Positions 11,336 through 21,471 of a DNA stretch of 64,000 bases are shown piece by piece. Position 1 is the stretch's first letter, and every line of letters begins with the position of its first letter. The stretch covers positions 271,297 through 335,296 of the forward strand of contig CAUYUJ010005014.1 of assembly GCA_963575745.1 (NCBI GenBank), written 5' to 3'. The translations under genes and the position numbers were made by a program. The DNA is from Prorocentrum cordatum. Lineage: Eukaryota; Sar; Dinophyceae; Prorocentrales; Prorocentraceae. The notes under the pieces were generated by a model. The model was not told the DNA's origin. It ran no database searches and was given only the letters and a program-made list of their open reading frames with translations.

Positions 11336-11639
11336 GATCAAAAGAGGGGTACCCCCCAAGAGGCCGAAGTGTAGCCAAAACCTTAGATATCCATGATGTT
11401 GGCCTTCTCCCCGAGACCGTCTTGGACGCTCCAACTACCCGCGAAACGCCCCGTCCAGGGGGAGGGCGGAGGGTGAGGGGCAAACCCTCTCACGAAGGGG
11501 AAGAGGGAAGATGGAAGAGGAAACGCCCTCACCACTCACGCCCAGAGGGCTGGTGGGATTCGGCGCGAGCGCACCTAGCTTGCCCCCCCCTTCGTTCCTC
11601 GCCCCCCCCTTCCCCCCCCCTCGCCCCTTCACATACCTC

Positions 11640-11965
11640 CCCCCGCCCCTCCTCGTGCAAGAGCACCAGCAGCAACAGCGTAAGCATGCGGAGGCTCGCG
11701 CGCCCCAGGCGTCTGCGCCCTGCGCGCCCCCGCGCGCAAGAGCGCGCGCCGGGGGCGCAGGTGGGTGCCCCGTGGCGGCCTGTCGTTGCTGCTGCCCGGG
11801 CTCCCCCAGCCAGCAGCGGCGGCACGCGGAGGCGCGCGCGCGCCAGGCGCGCGCGCCTGCGCGCCTGCACGCCTGCGCACGCGCGCCTGCGCGCCTGCGC
11901 GCCTGCGCGCGCGCCCGCGCGTGCAGCTGCGCGCAGGCGCGGCGCTGCGTGGCGGCGGCGCCGGC
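11640..11965. repeat. GC-rich low-complexity block with an internal duplication
   Basis: CAGCAGCGGCGGCACGCGGAGG and CAGCAACAGCGTAAGCATGC-type units are about 135 bp apart, followed by (GCGCGCCT)n at about 11840-11930. Ala-, Arg- and Pro-rich frames on both strands result from composition. 11335-11640 holds only C-rich sequence. Confidence 0.6.
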
Positions 11966-12100
11966 GCCGCCGCCCGCTGCCGCGGGCTGGCCGCACGGAG
12001 CCGCGGCGGCCCCGGCCGCGGAGGAGCCGCGGGCACCCGGCGGGGCCCGACGGCGGATCGCGGCGGCGGTACCGTGTCGGCGCGAAGTTCTCATCACCGA

Positions 12101-12433
12101 GCGCGCTCCACTACTCGCAAAGTGCCTACGGCAGGTTCGTGTTGAGTCGACCAGCGGCGACCCCATCACGTGCGTTTCAGGTTGAACGCCACTCGTGGCC
12201 CAGAATCGGCCCGTCGTTGAACGATCCCACGTTCACGGAACGGCCGATCGTTCAAGTTTGAACGATCCCCGCGGTGTCAGGAACCAATGCTGGGGTCGAC
12301 ACGACGCGAACTTGCCGTACTCGCAAACGTCCGAACAAAAAAACATGTCTCCCTCTATGGAATGCATCGTGAAGCCCCCGCGGCGGGTCCCGGCCATTTT
12401 GCGAGTAGTTACTGTGCGAGTAGTGGAACGCGC
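12101..12433. mobile_element. Inverted-repeat element GCGCGTTCC (copy 1), interrupted
   Basis: Ends are GCGCGCTCCACTACTCGCAA at the left and the inverted TTGCGAGTAG...TAGTGGAACGCGC at the right. Intact copies at 21532-21669 and about 59073-59209 are about 138 bp. This copy is 333 bp because another element (12129-12317) sits in the left terminal repeat. All three copies are preceded by CACCGA or CACCAA. Non-autonomous; no coding capacity. Confidence 0.85.
12129..12317. mobile_element. Nested 189-bp element with TA target duplication
   Basis: Begins CGGCAGGTTCGTGTTGAGTC and ends GACACGACGCGAACTTGCCG, imperfect inverted repeats of about 25 bp. It is bounded by TA at 12127-12128 and TA at 12318-12319. 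Removing element plus one TA restores GTGCCTACTCGCAAACGT, the sequence seen in the uninterrupted copies. A TA duplication is characteristic of Tc1/mariner-type transposition. A diverged right half occurs near 33935-34016 (CACGAACTTGCCGTA). Confidence 0.8.
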
Positions 12434-12518
12434 TTATCCATCTCAGAGGGTTCCGGGGCCCCAGATCTCCAACGATGTTGCGAAGGCCTTACGGCAGGCG
12501 CCGCCTACCCTGGAGGGG

Positions 12519-12652
<134 letters not shown>

Positions 12653-12682
12653 ACATGCGGCGACGACTCGGGCGGAGCTCTC

Positions 12683-12942
12683 GGGAGTTTTCTGAGGTCC
12701 CTTTCTGGTCCGCGCGGATTCGTTGGTTCGGCGATGGGCCTCGCTGGTGACGCCTCCGTTGCCGCCCGCCCCTGGCGCGTTGCGCGAGCCAGGGAGGGGG
12801 GTCAGCGCCGATCCCAGAAGGTTGCGCGGATCTCCGAGAAATGGCCCGTTCTCGGGCCACGGGACCACTAAGCATGGATCCGGGGCGAACAACTGCACCT
12901 GGGAAGGTGGTCGGGGGTTCTGGACCCAGGATTGCACAAATC
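12683..12942 (+). repeat. 260-bp duplicated segment, copy 1
   Basis: Matches 13593-13852 over 260 bp with three mismatches noted by eye. It contains a TCCGCGCGGATT...GCCAGGGAGGGGGGT core related to the foldback family at 37882-38028. Preceded by (GAC)n/(GGC)n. Confidence 0.9.
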
Positions 12943-12963
12943 GGGGAATGTGGTGGACCATAT

Positions 12964-13032
12964 AAGCATTAGCATTAGCATTAGCATTAGCATTAGCTTT
13001 AGATTAGCATTAGCATTAGCATTAGCTTTAAC
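12964..13032 (+). repeat. (TTAGCA)n hexanucleotide repeat
   Basis: About 11 units of TTAGCA with single variants (CTTTAG). Interstitial. Followed by 13033-13265, in which I see no gene. Confidence 0.95.
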
Positions 13033-13267
13033 ATTCCATAGCCATTTTAGGGTTAATTTCCTGAAGACGCCGTAAAGGCAGAAAGCTTGTAGAACCCAAG
13101 CTGCTCATAATATCCGTCATTGTACCCAGCAGCACTTTGAAAGCAGAATTCTTGATATCACGATATCTTGAGCAGCTTGATTTGTGCTTGAGCCAGGCTG
13201 TGTACTGAATTTGTTTGCAGAGCGCGAGCAAAAAGACGGACAGGCGAAGGAGTGCAGTTGCAGATTG

Positions 13268-13592
13268 AATTCCTTATTCTTATTCTTAGTGTTATGATTA
13301 TTATTATTATCAGTATTATTATTCTTATGTTTAATCTTATTAGTATTATTAGTATTACTCTTATTATTATTATTATTCTTATTCTTATTCGTATGTTTAT
13401 TAGTATTATCATATTATTATTATGATTATTATTAGTAGTAGTAGTAGTAGTAATATTAGTAGTATTAGTAGTGGTATTATTAGTATTATTAAAATTATTA
13501 TTAGTATTATTAGTATTATTATTTTTTTATTATTTTTATTATTATTATTATTATTATTATCATTAGTATTATTATTATTTTTATTTTTATTT
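13268..13592. repeat. (ATT)n/(TAG)n microsatellite
   Basis: Imperfect ATT, AGT and CTT trinucleotides in a very AT-rich block directly abutting the second 260-bp copy at 13593. Confidence 0.9.
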
Positions 13593-13852
13593 GGGAGTTT
13601 TCTGAGGTCCCTTTCTGGTCCGCGCGGATTCGTTGGTTCGGCGATGGGCCTCGCTGGTGACGCCTCCGTTGCCGCCCGCCCCTGGCGCGTTGCGCGAGCC
13701 AGGGAGGGGGGTCAGCGCCGATCCCAGCAGGTTGCGCGGATCTCCGAGAAATGGCCCGTTCTCGGGCCACGGGACCACTAAGCATGGATCCGGGGCGAAC
13801 AATTGCACCTGGGAAAGTGGTCGGGGGTTCTGGACCCAGGATTGCACAAATC
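13593..13852 (+). repeat. 260-bp duplicated segment, copy 2
   Basis: Near-identical to 12683-12942. The homology begins sharply where the ATT tract ends and stops after GCACAAATC. Confidence 0.9.
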
Positions 13853-14015
13853 ATGTCGAACGATGTTTGGGACCCTGCGTGGTCTCCGTCGGCTGCGCCT
13901 CGTCGCGCGCTCTCCAGGGGTGCCAGGATGGTCCGGAACGGCCGCGTCAGGCTCGAGCGATGGCCTCAAAGCCGATCGGAGGGGGAGGCCAGAAGGGCAA
14001 GGATTCGCATGAAGG

Positions 14016-14249
14016 TACGGCTGATGGACAAAATCCTGCACCTTTTTTCAGATTTGTTGTTTTCGCCCCCCGCGCCCCCAATTTAGTATTGGCAGGCCGT
14101 GGCGCGATTTGTCGATCTGCCGACTGGCCTAAATCCTGCACCCCGCGGGCGCAGCCAATCAACATGGAATCGGGGGCAGGGGGGCGCGTGGAAGTTTGCG
14201 CCGTCGCCCCGGTTGCGCGGGCGGTGCAGGATGTTGTCCATCAGCCGTA
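14016..14249. mobile_element. 234-bp element with 27-bp terminal inverted repeats
   Basis: Left end TACGGCTGATGGACAA followed by AATCCTGCACC; the right end is its reverse complement with one mismatch. No coding capacity. I could not find a convincing flanking duplication. Confidence 0.8.
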
Positions 14250-14374
14250 GCAGGCCCTGAGGGAACGGGGTCTTGGAGACGTTCGGGCCCCCACGGAGCC
14301 CTTCCACGGGGCCCTGGGGCGCGCCCGGCGTGCGCCGCGGCGGCGGCCGCGGCAACGGCGGATGGCGCTGGCGG

Positions 14375-14760
14375 CGACGGCTCGGGCGGAGCTCCCGGAT
14401 GTTTTCGGGACCCTCGATATCCGACGAGTTGTGTCTTTCTCTTCTCCCAGCACTTGTCCTCGATGTCGGCCGCTGGGGCCCGTTCTCGGACCCACGAAAT
14501 TCTGCAGAGTGGGCTCGGGCCGAAGAAAGGCCCCCAGGGACGGGGTCGGAGGCTCCGGGCCCAGACGTGGGCAAATCGTGTCAGGTATGTCCGGGGCCCC
14601 GTGTGGCCTGCGTCGGCCGCGCCCCCTCGCGTGCGTTCCAGGGCTGCGGGGATCGGCCCGAACGGCCAGCCGCTCGAGAGTCGCGGTGTGGCCCGAGAGC
14701 CGAGCAGCGGGGGAGGCCGGTCAGGAGCGACAGGTGGCCGCGCACGCACGTGAATCCGCG
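14375..14760 (+). repeat. Diverged relative of the 260-bp duplicated region
   Basis: GGCTCGGGCGGAGCTC then GGATGTTTTCGGGACC matches sequence just before and within 12660-12700. Later parts (GGGCCCGTTCTCGGACCCAC, CGGCCCGAACGGCC) match 13750-13960 with many differences. The following 14760-15100 is unassigned. Confidence 0.5.
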
Positions 14761-15104
14761 CTGTTCTCGAGAGTGCGCATGGCGCCAAGGTCCGTGACAC
14801 GAGGTCGGTCTCACGGACGGGGGGCCAAATTCGTGCACGCGGTTGGGCGCGTACGTCTTTTGTGGGCTCCGTAGCTGGGGAGGCAGGGATCAGCATGGAG
14901 GAAGCTTGTCCTGAGGGAAGAGGGTCCTGTATTTCCTTGCGCCTCCCCTGGGGCCCTCCACCACGGGCCCCAGGGGGGCGGCAGGTAGAGCCGCTCGGGA
15001 TGGAGGGCTGGTCCTGGGACGTCTTAGGGGCCCGTTGTTTTCCTTCATGCAGGGCAAGACGGCGGCGGTGGCGTCGTCACTCCTCCTTCATCGCCCTCAC
15101 CCTT

Positions 15105-15396
15105 CTCCTCCTGATCCTCCCCTCCTCCTCCTCCGCCTCCTCCTCCTCCTCCTCCTCCGCCTCCTCCACCTCCTCCTCCTCACCCCTCCTCACCCCCCTC
15201 ACCCCTCCTTACCCCTCCTCACCCCTCCTCCTCCTCCTCCCTCCTCCTCCTCCTCCCTCCTCCTCCTCCTCCTCCTCCTCCTCCTCCTCCTCCTCCTCCT
15301 CCTCCTCCTCCTCCTCCTCTTCCTCCTCCTCTCCTCCCTCTCTCCTCCTCCTCCTCCTCCTCCTCCTCCTCCTCCTCCTCCTCCTCCTCTCTCTCT
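15105..15396. repeat. Long (CCT)n microsatellite
   Basis: About 290 bp of CCT/CTC with TCACCCC interruptions, ending in (CT)n. Poly-Leu, -Ser and -Pro frames are artefacts. 15400-15890 shows no gene I can support. Confidence 0.95.
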
Positions 15397-15892
15397 CTCT
15401 GTGGCATTTCTGCGGACTCTATTGGGCCCTCGTTTCCAGAGGCGCTCGGGGGGCCCTCGTTCTCCGCGCGGCTCGGGGGGCATACCTGGGAAATGTTGCG
15501 CTGCTGCTCGGCGCGGAGGGGATCGATGTATGCACCACGTCGCCTGGTCGGCCAGAGAGCCAAGGAACTCGACGAGGTGGTTCGGTGCACAGGCGCTCCA
15601 GCGTCGTGTATATATCCTAGGAAGCTGGGGCCTCTACACACCGAGGCCCCTTGCTCGACCAGACGACTTGGTGCACATGTCGAGCCCCTTCCCCGTCTGC
15701 GTCTGTGCCTGATTGTTTTCCACGGGCGCCGGCGCTGTGCCCCCGCCCCCCCCGCCCTCGTGCCCCCAGGACCCGCGCCTCCTCAGGGCCTGAGCGGCCC
15801 GCAGCGGCCTGTCGCAGGGGGGTGCGGCGGCCGCCCGCTGCGGGCATGCGAGGCGTCCCAGAAAAGGCTTTTCGTTTTCGGGCTGTCGAAGG

Positions 15893-15975
15893 GTTGACGT
15901 ATCCTCCCTGGCGGAAGGGCGGTGGAAGCAAAACGAGGGCGGCTCTGCTGGCGGAAGCTGGCCGTATCAAGAGGT
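15893..15975 (+). repeat. GGCGGAAG foldback family (copy 1, partial)
   Basis: Shares GGCGGAAGGGCGG, AAAACGAGGGCGGCTCTGC and GCTGGCGGAAGCTGGCC with 52494-52615, and more loosely with 22499-22568 and 30363-30491. Confidence 0.55.
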
Positions 15976-16014
15976 GTTTGCACTTAGGGGTTCTTACTTC
16001 CGTTAACCATCTCG

Positions 16015-16232
16015 GGGTGATTGCCGCCCGTCGCCGCCCTTGCCGCCCGTCGCCGTCGCCGCCCGTCGGGGTGATTGCCACCCGCGCCGCCCGTCGCCGT
16101 CCGTCGCCGTCGCCGCTCGTGCCGCCCGTCGCCGTCACCGCCCGTCGCCGCGAATCCTGCCCGTCGCCGCCCATGCCGCCTGTCGCCGCCGTCGCCGCCT
16201 CCGTCGCCGCAGCGTCGCCGCCTCGTTGCCGT
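16015..16232. repeat. (GCCGTC)n/(GCCGCC)n tract
   Basis: Hexanucleotide CGCCGT and CGCCGC repeats with GATTGCCACC interruptions, about 215 bp. Confidence 0.9.
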
Positions 16233-16444
16233 CACATAGGTTTTCCTTTCGTAAAAAGAATTAGATTAGATTATCCCGCCTCCGGGGATTACCCGTACAT
16301 GCTTCTGCCCCCCTCGTCCATCCTAAATATGAACTCGTACCATCCCAGGCAGGCCGGTATCGATCCCCCCCGTCGTCTTCTACCAAAAACACTATGCGCG
16401 CACATGCGTTTAGCAAAAATCATCACCGGTTGCACAACAAATCA

Positions 16445-17060
16445 GACGATGTGCACACGCGCGCGTCGTCGCGCGCGCATGCCGGTTTTCTCAAAAGCGT
16501 TAGGTTGCGTAAGGGTTTCAAAATCGAGTGCCCAACAAACATGTAAAAGCACATGGTTTCACAATACGGATGTTCAGCAGAACTTCCGCGCGCGCTCTTG
16601 CGAATTGGTGTTTCGACATTTTCATAAAATGCTACCAAACGAGCTTCGCGCGCGCATGCCGAAATCGTTCGAAAGCCCTTGCGCGCGTGCTGTCGCGAGA
16701 ATCCTTTGCAAAATATAGGACTAAGTGCATGCGGGCGCGTTGTCGCGCGCGCGTGCCGAAATCTTTCAAACAAAAACCCTAGGTCTTGCAAAGACTTTAA
16801 AACCGAGTGTCCCGAAACCATTTAGAAACATATGATTTCGCAAACGCTCGCGCTCTGGCGAATTCTTCAGAAAACCATCGTTTTGCTTTCAACATGTTGA
16901 TGGGATTCTGCCAAACGAGCCTTTCGCGCCACAGGCCGAAATCATTCGAACGCCCTTGCGCGCGTGCTGGGGGGACACGATCCGTGTCAAGTCAAACCAT
17001 GCGGCCACTCTCGCGCGTCGACCGCGCGCGCATGTCGAACTCCTCCCAAAACTTTCCCAC
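16445..17060 (+). repeat. Diverged tandem repeat, about 275-bp unit
   Basis: Units begin near 16449 (GTGCACACGCGCGCGTCGTC), 16724 (GTGCATGCGGGCGCGTTGTC) and 16999 (CCATGCGGCCACTCTC). Shared landmarks include CGTGCCGAAATC, TTCAAAACCGAGTG and CCAAACGAGC. The third unit is partial. 16235-16445 just before shows nothing else. Confidence 0.7.
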
Positions 17061-17074
17061 CGACGCGAGGACGC

Positions 17075-17410
17075 CGTCATCTTCGTCGGCGTGATCAACA
17101 TCGGCGCCGTCACTGGCCGCGCCGTCGTCGCTGTCAACATCGTCAGCAGCATCGCTATTACCATTATCGTGTCTACCATTGCCGACGCTGCCATGATACC
17201 GCGCCCGCCCAAGACGCCGACTCGCACTGAAGTGCCCAGTGGGATGTGCCCGGCGGTCAGCGCCACCGCGGCCGCGTCGGTCGCGCCAAACTAGCTGGCC
17301 GCTGCGCGCGTGTGCATGCGCGGGCTGGCGCGGCCACAAACATGCACCAGCCAGCGCCAAGCATTCATCGCAGCAATGGCCGCCGCATGGGTTTTGCAAA
17401 CCAAGTTGCG
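17075..17410 (-). repeat. Segment homologous to 48385-49000 (inverted)
   Basis: On the minus strand it carries TTGCAAAACCCATGCGGC, a GCTTGGCGCTGGCTGGTGCA block, then a GTGCGAGTCGGCGTC block and a GCC/GTC-rich part, in the same order as 48385-49000 read on the + strand. Moderately diverged; no coding frame is shared. Confidence 0.65.
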
Positions 17411-17599
17411 GGTGGGTGGGTGGGACGTTCGCAAGGGCATGGGATATGTCGAATCGTTCGGGAAAACAATTTCACCACATAGCTTGCACCACCTGGAATG
17501 CACCACGTAGGTTGCAATCACCCCCGCAAGATATTGCAGTACCGCTTAACATGATATGCCATAACATAAGATAAGATGCGCGAAATAGCGTATGCATAT

Positions 17600-17990
17600 A
17601 CCACACTATAAAATATCATACGATAACATGTGGCTTAACATGTATGTGTTCGATCCACGCATATGCACATAGGTGCACACAAGCAAACATTTATATATAT
17701 GCAGACATACAAACCTACATACAAACAAACAAACGAGCACGCATGCATGCATGCATACATACACGCACACACAACCAATCACACAGACACACCCACATTC
17801 ATGCATACACACAGACGCATTTATTCGTACACATGACACACACATGAATGCCTAGGCACATCGATCGGTGCGCACAGACATATAACATACACGTAAATAC
17901 ATACGCATACATGCAGTCATACATGCATGCACACACACGTTCCGGAATCGATGCATACATACAGACGCACGCCACCGAACTTACACTGCA
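17600..17990. repeat. CA/CATA-rich simple repeat
   Basis: CATACA, CACACA and CATGCATGCATG repeats over about 390 bp. Confidence 0.85.
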
Positions 17991-18034
17991 GATCTCAAAC
18001 CACATGTATTACTACGATTGCCCAGTTTCCTTTT

Positions 18035-19700
18035 CAGTAGATTCCTCGTCCTCCTCGTCCTCCTCGTCGTCTTCCTCCTCCTCCGCTTGTTTCCTTTACC
18101 TCCCCTTCCTCCACCAAATAGCTTACACAACATAGCTCACACCACATCGATGCGTACTTTAGCTGGTGTGCAATCTGTCTGCGCGAATGCACCGTTTACT
18201 TGCGCTGCGCACGAATCACCGTTCGCAGTCGTGTTGGCCCGGGGCACGTTCAACAGCTAGAAGTTTCATGTAATAGTGCCTCGGGGCCGCTCCCCTACAC
18301 GTTTGGTGCCTGTCACTACAGAGCATGCTGACATGGATTCTGCTGCGCAAAAACACGAAGCTACACACCACGCTGCTCCAGATCACGCGGTTTGGGCCTC
18401 AGCGCGCGCTGCTACACAGCAAGCAGACACGGATTTCATTGCGCAGCAGCACGGAGCTACAGACGACGTTGCCACAGAGCGCGCAGCCTTGGACCGCTAT
18501 GTTGTACAAACAGCATTTAAAGGTGTGCGCGCGTGCCTTTGGCGCCACAGGAAATAGCGCAAGTGGTCAAGACGAACGATGGAAACTGGCCACTTGCGGG
18601 AATGTGGCGCAGTCAATGCATCTGCGCTGTATTGCGCCATCAAGGTCCTTCATCGTCCATCATAAGCGGTTCGCGAAGCAAACAAGCGTAGGCGACCGAC
18701 GCCACTACGAGCGACAGGCAGAGACGCGCGCCCGAGTGCTCGAACAAGATACCGCGATATCTGTCCCTTCGCTGGCTCGCAAAAGCGGGTTGAGCTAGGG
18801 ACGCGCGGGCACCCCGATCATTGCGGCGCCGATGCGTTGCAGAGCCTTGCGTCGCCAGCCCTAGCCAAAAAAAACAGAAGGAGTACGGCACTGCCTGGGC
18901 GAACGGTTTCGGAGGTCTTCAAGAGTGCGCTCCAGAACGTGAGTTCGAGTTTCAAGATGGGGCGTTTTGCTGCGCTGTGCGCAGAACTGGCAAGCCACTG
19001 AGCGTCACAGAGTCAGCGCTCCCCGTCGCCGTCCCTCGTCAGAAAAGGTTGCATCGTGAGGCAACGGGGCCGACGAGCCAACGATGCAGCGACGCACGGA
19101 AGCAGAGATGCAAGGAGTAGCGAACGATGTGTGATAGGATGGCAACGCGACGGTATCGGCAGGTCCTCCCCTCCTCTTCCTCCTCTTCCTCTTCCTCCAT
19201 TTCCTCCACTTCCCAGGGCTGCTGGTTTGGAATGCTGGCTCTCGCGCTGGCCCTGCCGAAGCATGCGCACGCGCACCAATCCGAGAGAAGTCCGCCCGAG
19301 AGGCGCCCAGCAATCTAGGCGCCTCTCGGGCGGCCGCCCCGATCGGACACGAACACTAAATCCGCATGTCGTTTTTACCAAAGGCAAATTCAAGAGCAAT
19401 CCAAAAATAGTCTGATGGCGAGTTCTCGCGATCTTGTGTTTATGTTTGCTTCTGTTGTGGCTATTTTTGGCTTGTCGTCCAAAACCCGCCTGTCGGAGGA
19501 CATTGCCGCGAGCACATGGTTCTTCGGCGGGGTGGCAAGGACGTCCAGGTCGGGGGGGGGGTCGGTTCTCTGTAGGAGATCTCGGGGGGCGTGGAGCACG
19601 GCCTGTAAGGAGTTCGACAGGGTGGTCAAGTGCCTTGCCCTCTTGGACAATTTGCTCTCCAAGCTTGGACCATACCATCTGCCTGAGGGGGGACTCCTAC
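18035..19700. other. No recognisable gene
   Basis: Short TCC tracts lie at about 18040-18095 and 19160-19210. One half-copy of the AGTCGGGC element (CCCGCCTGTCGGAGGAC, about 19483-19500) is present. Open frames here lack coding codon use. Confidence 0.45.
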
Positions 19701-19705
19701 TCTTG

Positions 19706-19853
19706 AGTCGGGCATGCACTTCTACAGGAGGAATTCCCAAAGCTACTTTTTACAAAACTGCAGACGATGTGTTAATTATTTTTGACTATGTTTGATGTTC
19801 TGAGTCTTTCCCACTTTCGTCCGAAGCCCGCCTGCAGGAGGACATGCCCGGCC
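19706..19853. mobile_element. AGTCGGGC inverted-repeat element (copy 1)
   Basis: Left AGTCGGGCATGCACTTCTAC, right CCTGCAGGAGGACATGCCCG, with an AT-rich interior (TTTTTGACTATGTTTGATG). About 148 bp. Related copies at 36463-36609, 42597-42765 and 58558-58694. Confidence 0.75.
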
Positions 19854-20069
19854 GAATCCAAGTTGTCACGTGGTCGTAGGTTTTCGTACAGGGGTGGCCT
19901 GCCTACGGACGCCCCGCGATCTGTTTTGTTTCCACACTGGCCTCGGCGACCCGCACGGTTCGGGGGTTACCCTGGGCGAGCGAAGAACATCGGCCGCGCA
20001 TGCGCCCTCTGCTTTCTTGTAGCCGCATGCCTCACGGCGAGGGCGTTCGTGAGGTGATACGATGTGCCC

Positions 20070-20263
20070 ATGAGGCTTCAGACCTCGACGGCCCCGAGGG
20101 AGACCACCCGGCGGCGCCCGACGGAGGCCGGCGCCGCGCCAGCGGGGGAGGCCGAGGCCGCGCCGGGCCTGCCGAGCCTGGGCTCGGCGCTGCACCTGGC
20201 GGGGGGCTGCCGGCCGTGCGCCTTCGCCGCGCAGGGCGCGTGCAAGAGCGGGGCGCTCTGCAG
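20070..20263 (+). CDS. Putative first exon encoding a Cys-rich zinc-finger-like segment
   Basis: From an ATG at 20070 the frame gives an Ala/Glu/Arg-rich start and then LGSALHLAGGCRPCAF and GACKSGALCR. The pattern S-x-G-S-A-x-H...G-C-x-P-C...C-x5-C matches the start of a CCCH-like domain common in dinoflagellate proteins, where a Cys-His-x-x-Cys normally follows. Here the frame meets CTCTGCAG|GCGCGC at 20263/20264, a plausible GC-type donor, so the rest would be on a later exon that I could not find. It could be a broken gene or the first exon of a gene with a distant second exon. Its codons are strongly GC-ending, like the two good genes. Confidence 0.4.
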
Positions 20264-20589
20264 GCGCGCAGGGGAGAATTCTGTATCTGATGCGGCCGGT
20301 GGTGATATCCGTGGCAAATCCAGGCTCGGAGTTCCATCTGCGTCCAGACCTTGCGCTCCTTGCTGAGGATTCCTCTCTAGTGCCCTCACCTTAGCAGCAC
20401 GCCTCATTGCGCGCACCCCCGCTGCAGTCTGGCAGACCAACCGCCACGGGCAAGCACCGAGCCAGGCTCGACAGCTGGCAGCGGGCCACCCAGTGTGCCC
20501 GCCGCCGGCTCGGCCGGCTCCGCCTCGAGCTTCCTCGGCCGCTGGCACTTCGGGCCGCGGCGTGTTCCAGCGCGCAGCCGGCCGCCGGC

Positions 20590-20842
20590 CGCCCTCCTCC
20601 TCCTCCCTCCTCCTGTTCCTCCTCTTTTTCCTCTTTTTCCTCTTTTTCCTCGTCCTCCTCCTCCTCCTCCTCCTCCTCCTCCTCCTTGCCTCTTCTCCTC
20701 CTCCTCCTCCTCCTCCTCCTCCTCCTCCTCCTCCTCCCCTCCTCCTCCCCTCCTCCTCCTCCGCCCTCTTCCTCCTCCTCCTCCTCCTCCTCCTCCTCCT
20801 CCTCCTCCTCCTCCTCCTCCTCCTCCTCCTTTTCCTCCTCAG
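20590..20842. repeat. (CCT)n microsatellite
   Basis: CCT tract with CTTTTTCCT interruptions. 20265-20590 before it shows no feature. Confidence 0.95.
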
Positions 20843-20954
20843 GCGCACGTCGCCGTCGCGCACCTCAGCCGCCAATGGCTCGGGGCCCCCTCGGCCCCCT
20901 CCGCCCGGCGGCGAGCGGGGGGGGAGTGAGAAGGAGAGAAGCGGCCACACGCAG

Positions 20955-21100
20955 AGCGGGGTAGGGGGAGGGGGGAAGGCTTCTTGTAGAAACGCCCCTG
21001 CTTCTCGGAAGGTGCGGGCCGTATCTGTAGATGTAGGGCCGGCGCCTGCTAAAAAGCAGACTCCCTTTAAGAAGCCTTCCCCCCTCCCCCATACCCTTTC
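20955..21100. mobile_element. GGGGGAAGGCTTCTT inverted-repeat element (copy 1)
   Basis: Left GTAGGGGGAGGGGGGAAGGC, right its inverse ending CCTTCCCCCCTCCCCCATAC, with ATCTGTAGATGTAGGGC inside. A second copy is at 42984-43158, inside Sec14 intron 2. Confidence 0.8.
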
Positions 21101-21396
21101 TTTTCGCGCCGCCGAGAGGAGGCCCTCTCAGAAAGTTCGGACGTCCCCCGGCCCTCTAAGAAGTTTTCTGAACCTTCCCCTGAAGACAGAGAGCAGTTCT
21201 CAGGAGGCGCGAGGGCTTCTGAGAAGCTCCGCCGCCTTCTGAGAAGGCCTTTTCCTCTCACCTGCCCCCCCCCCCTCGCTCGCCGCCGGTCTGCCCCCTC
21301 CGCGGCGTGCTCCAGCCCACTGCCCGCTGCTGGGCAGAGGCTGCCCCGAGGCAGAGGCCGCTGGCCGCCTGGCGGCCTGGCCCGCGCGCCCTGGCC

Positions 21397-21471
21397 ATGG
21401 ACGCGCCGCGGGTGCTGGAGCTCAACCTGCTGCTGTCCGCGTGCGCCCACCTCGCTCGCAGGGCTGGGGAG
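21397..21471 (+). CDS. BPNT1: Bisphosphate nucleotidase-like exon 1
   Basis: ATG at 21397 opens a 25-codon exon, MDAPRVLELNLLLSACAH then LARRAGE, matching the first helix of the family, where AGE/AGM is followed by a V-x-R-x-V helix. The donor is GAG|GTCGCG at 21471/21472, a GT intron. Codon use is strongly GC-ending. Read alone it resembles a pentatricopeptide repeat; the continuation into exon 2 favours the nucleotidase. Confidence 0.6.

Noticed and set aside
12964-13032. (TTAGCA)n as a telomere repeat
   Set aside because: Unit differs from the plant-type TTTAGGG expected in dinoflagellates and it is interstitial among other microsatellites.
13036-13056. CCATAGCCATTTTAGGG as a relict dinoflagellate spliced leader
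   Set aside because: Only about the first 14 bases resemble the spliced leader, with one mismatch, and the rest diverges; no leader gene context or downstream cDNA-like sequence.
21397-21471. Pentatricopeptide repeat exon
   Set aside because: LLSACAHLARRAG looks like one in isolation, but the splice to VMREVRAEGQLG matches the nucleotidase N terminus better.
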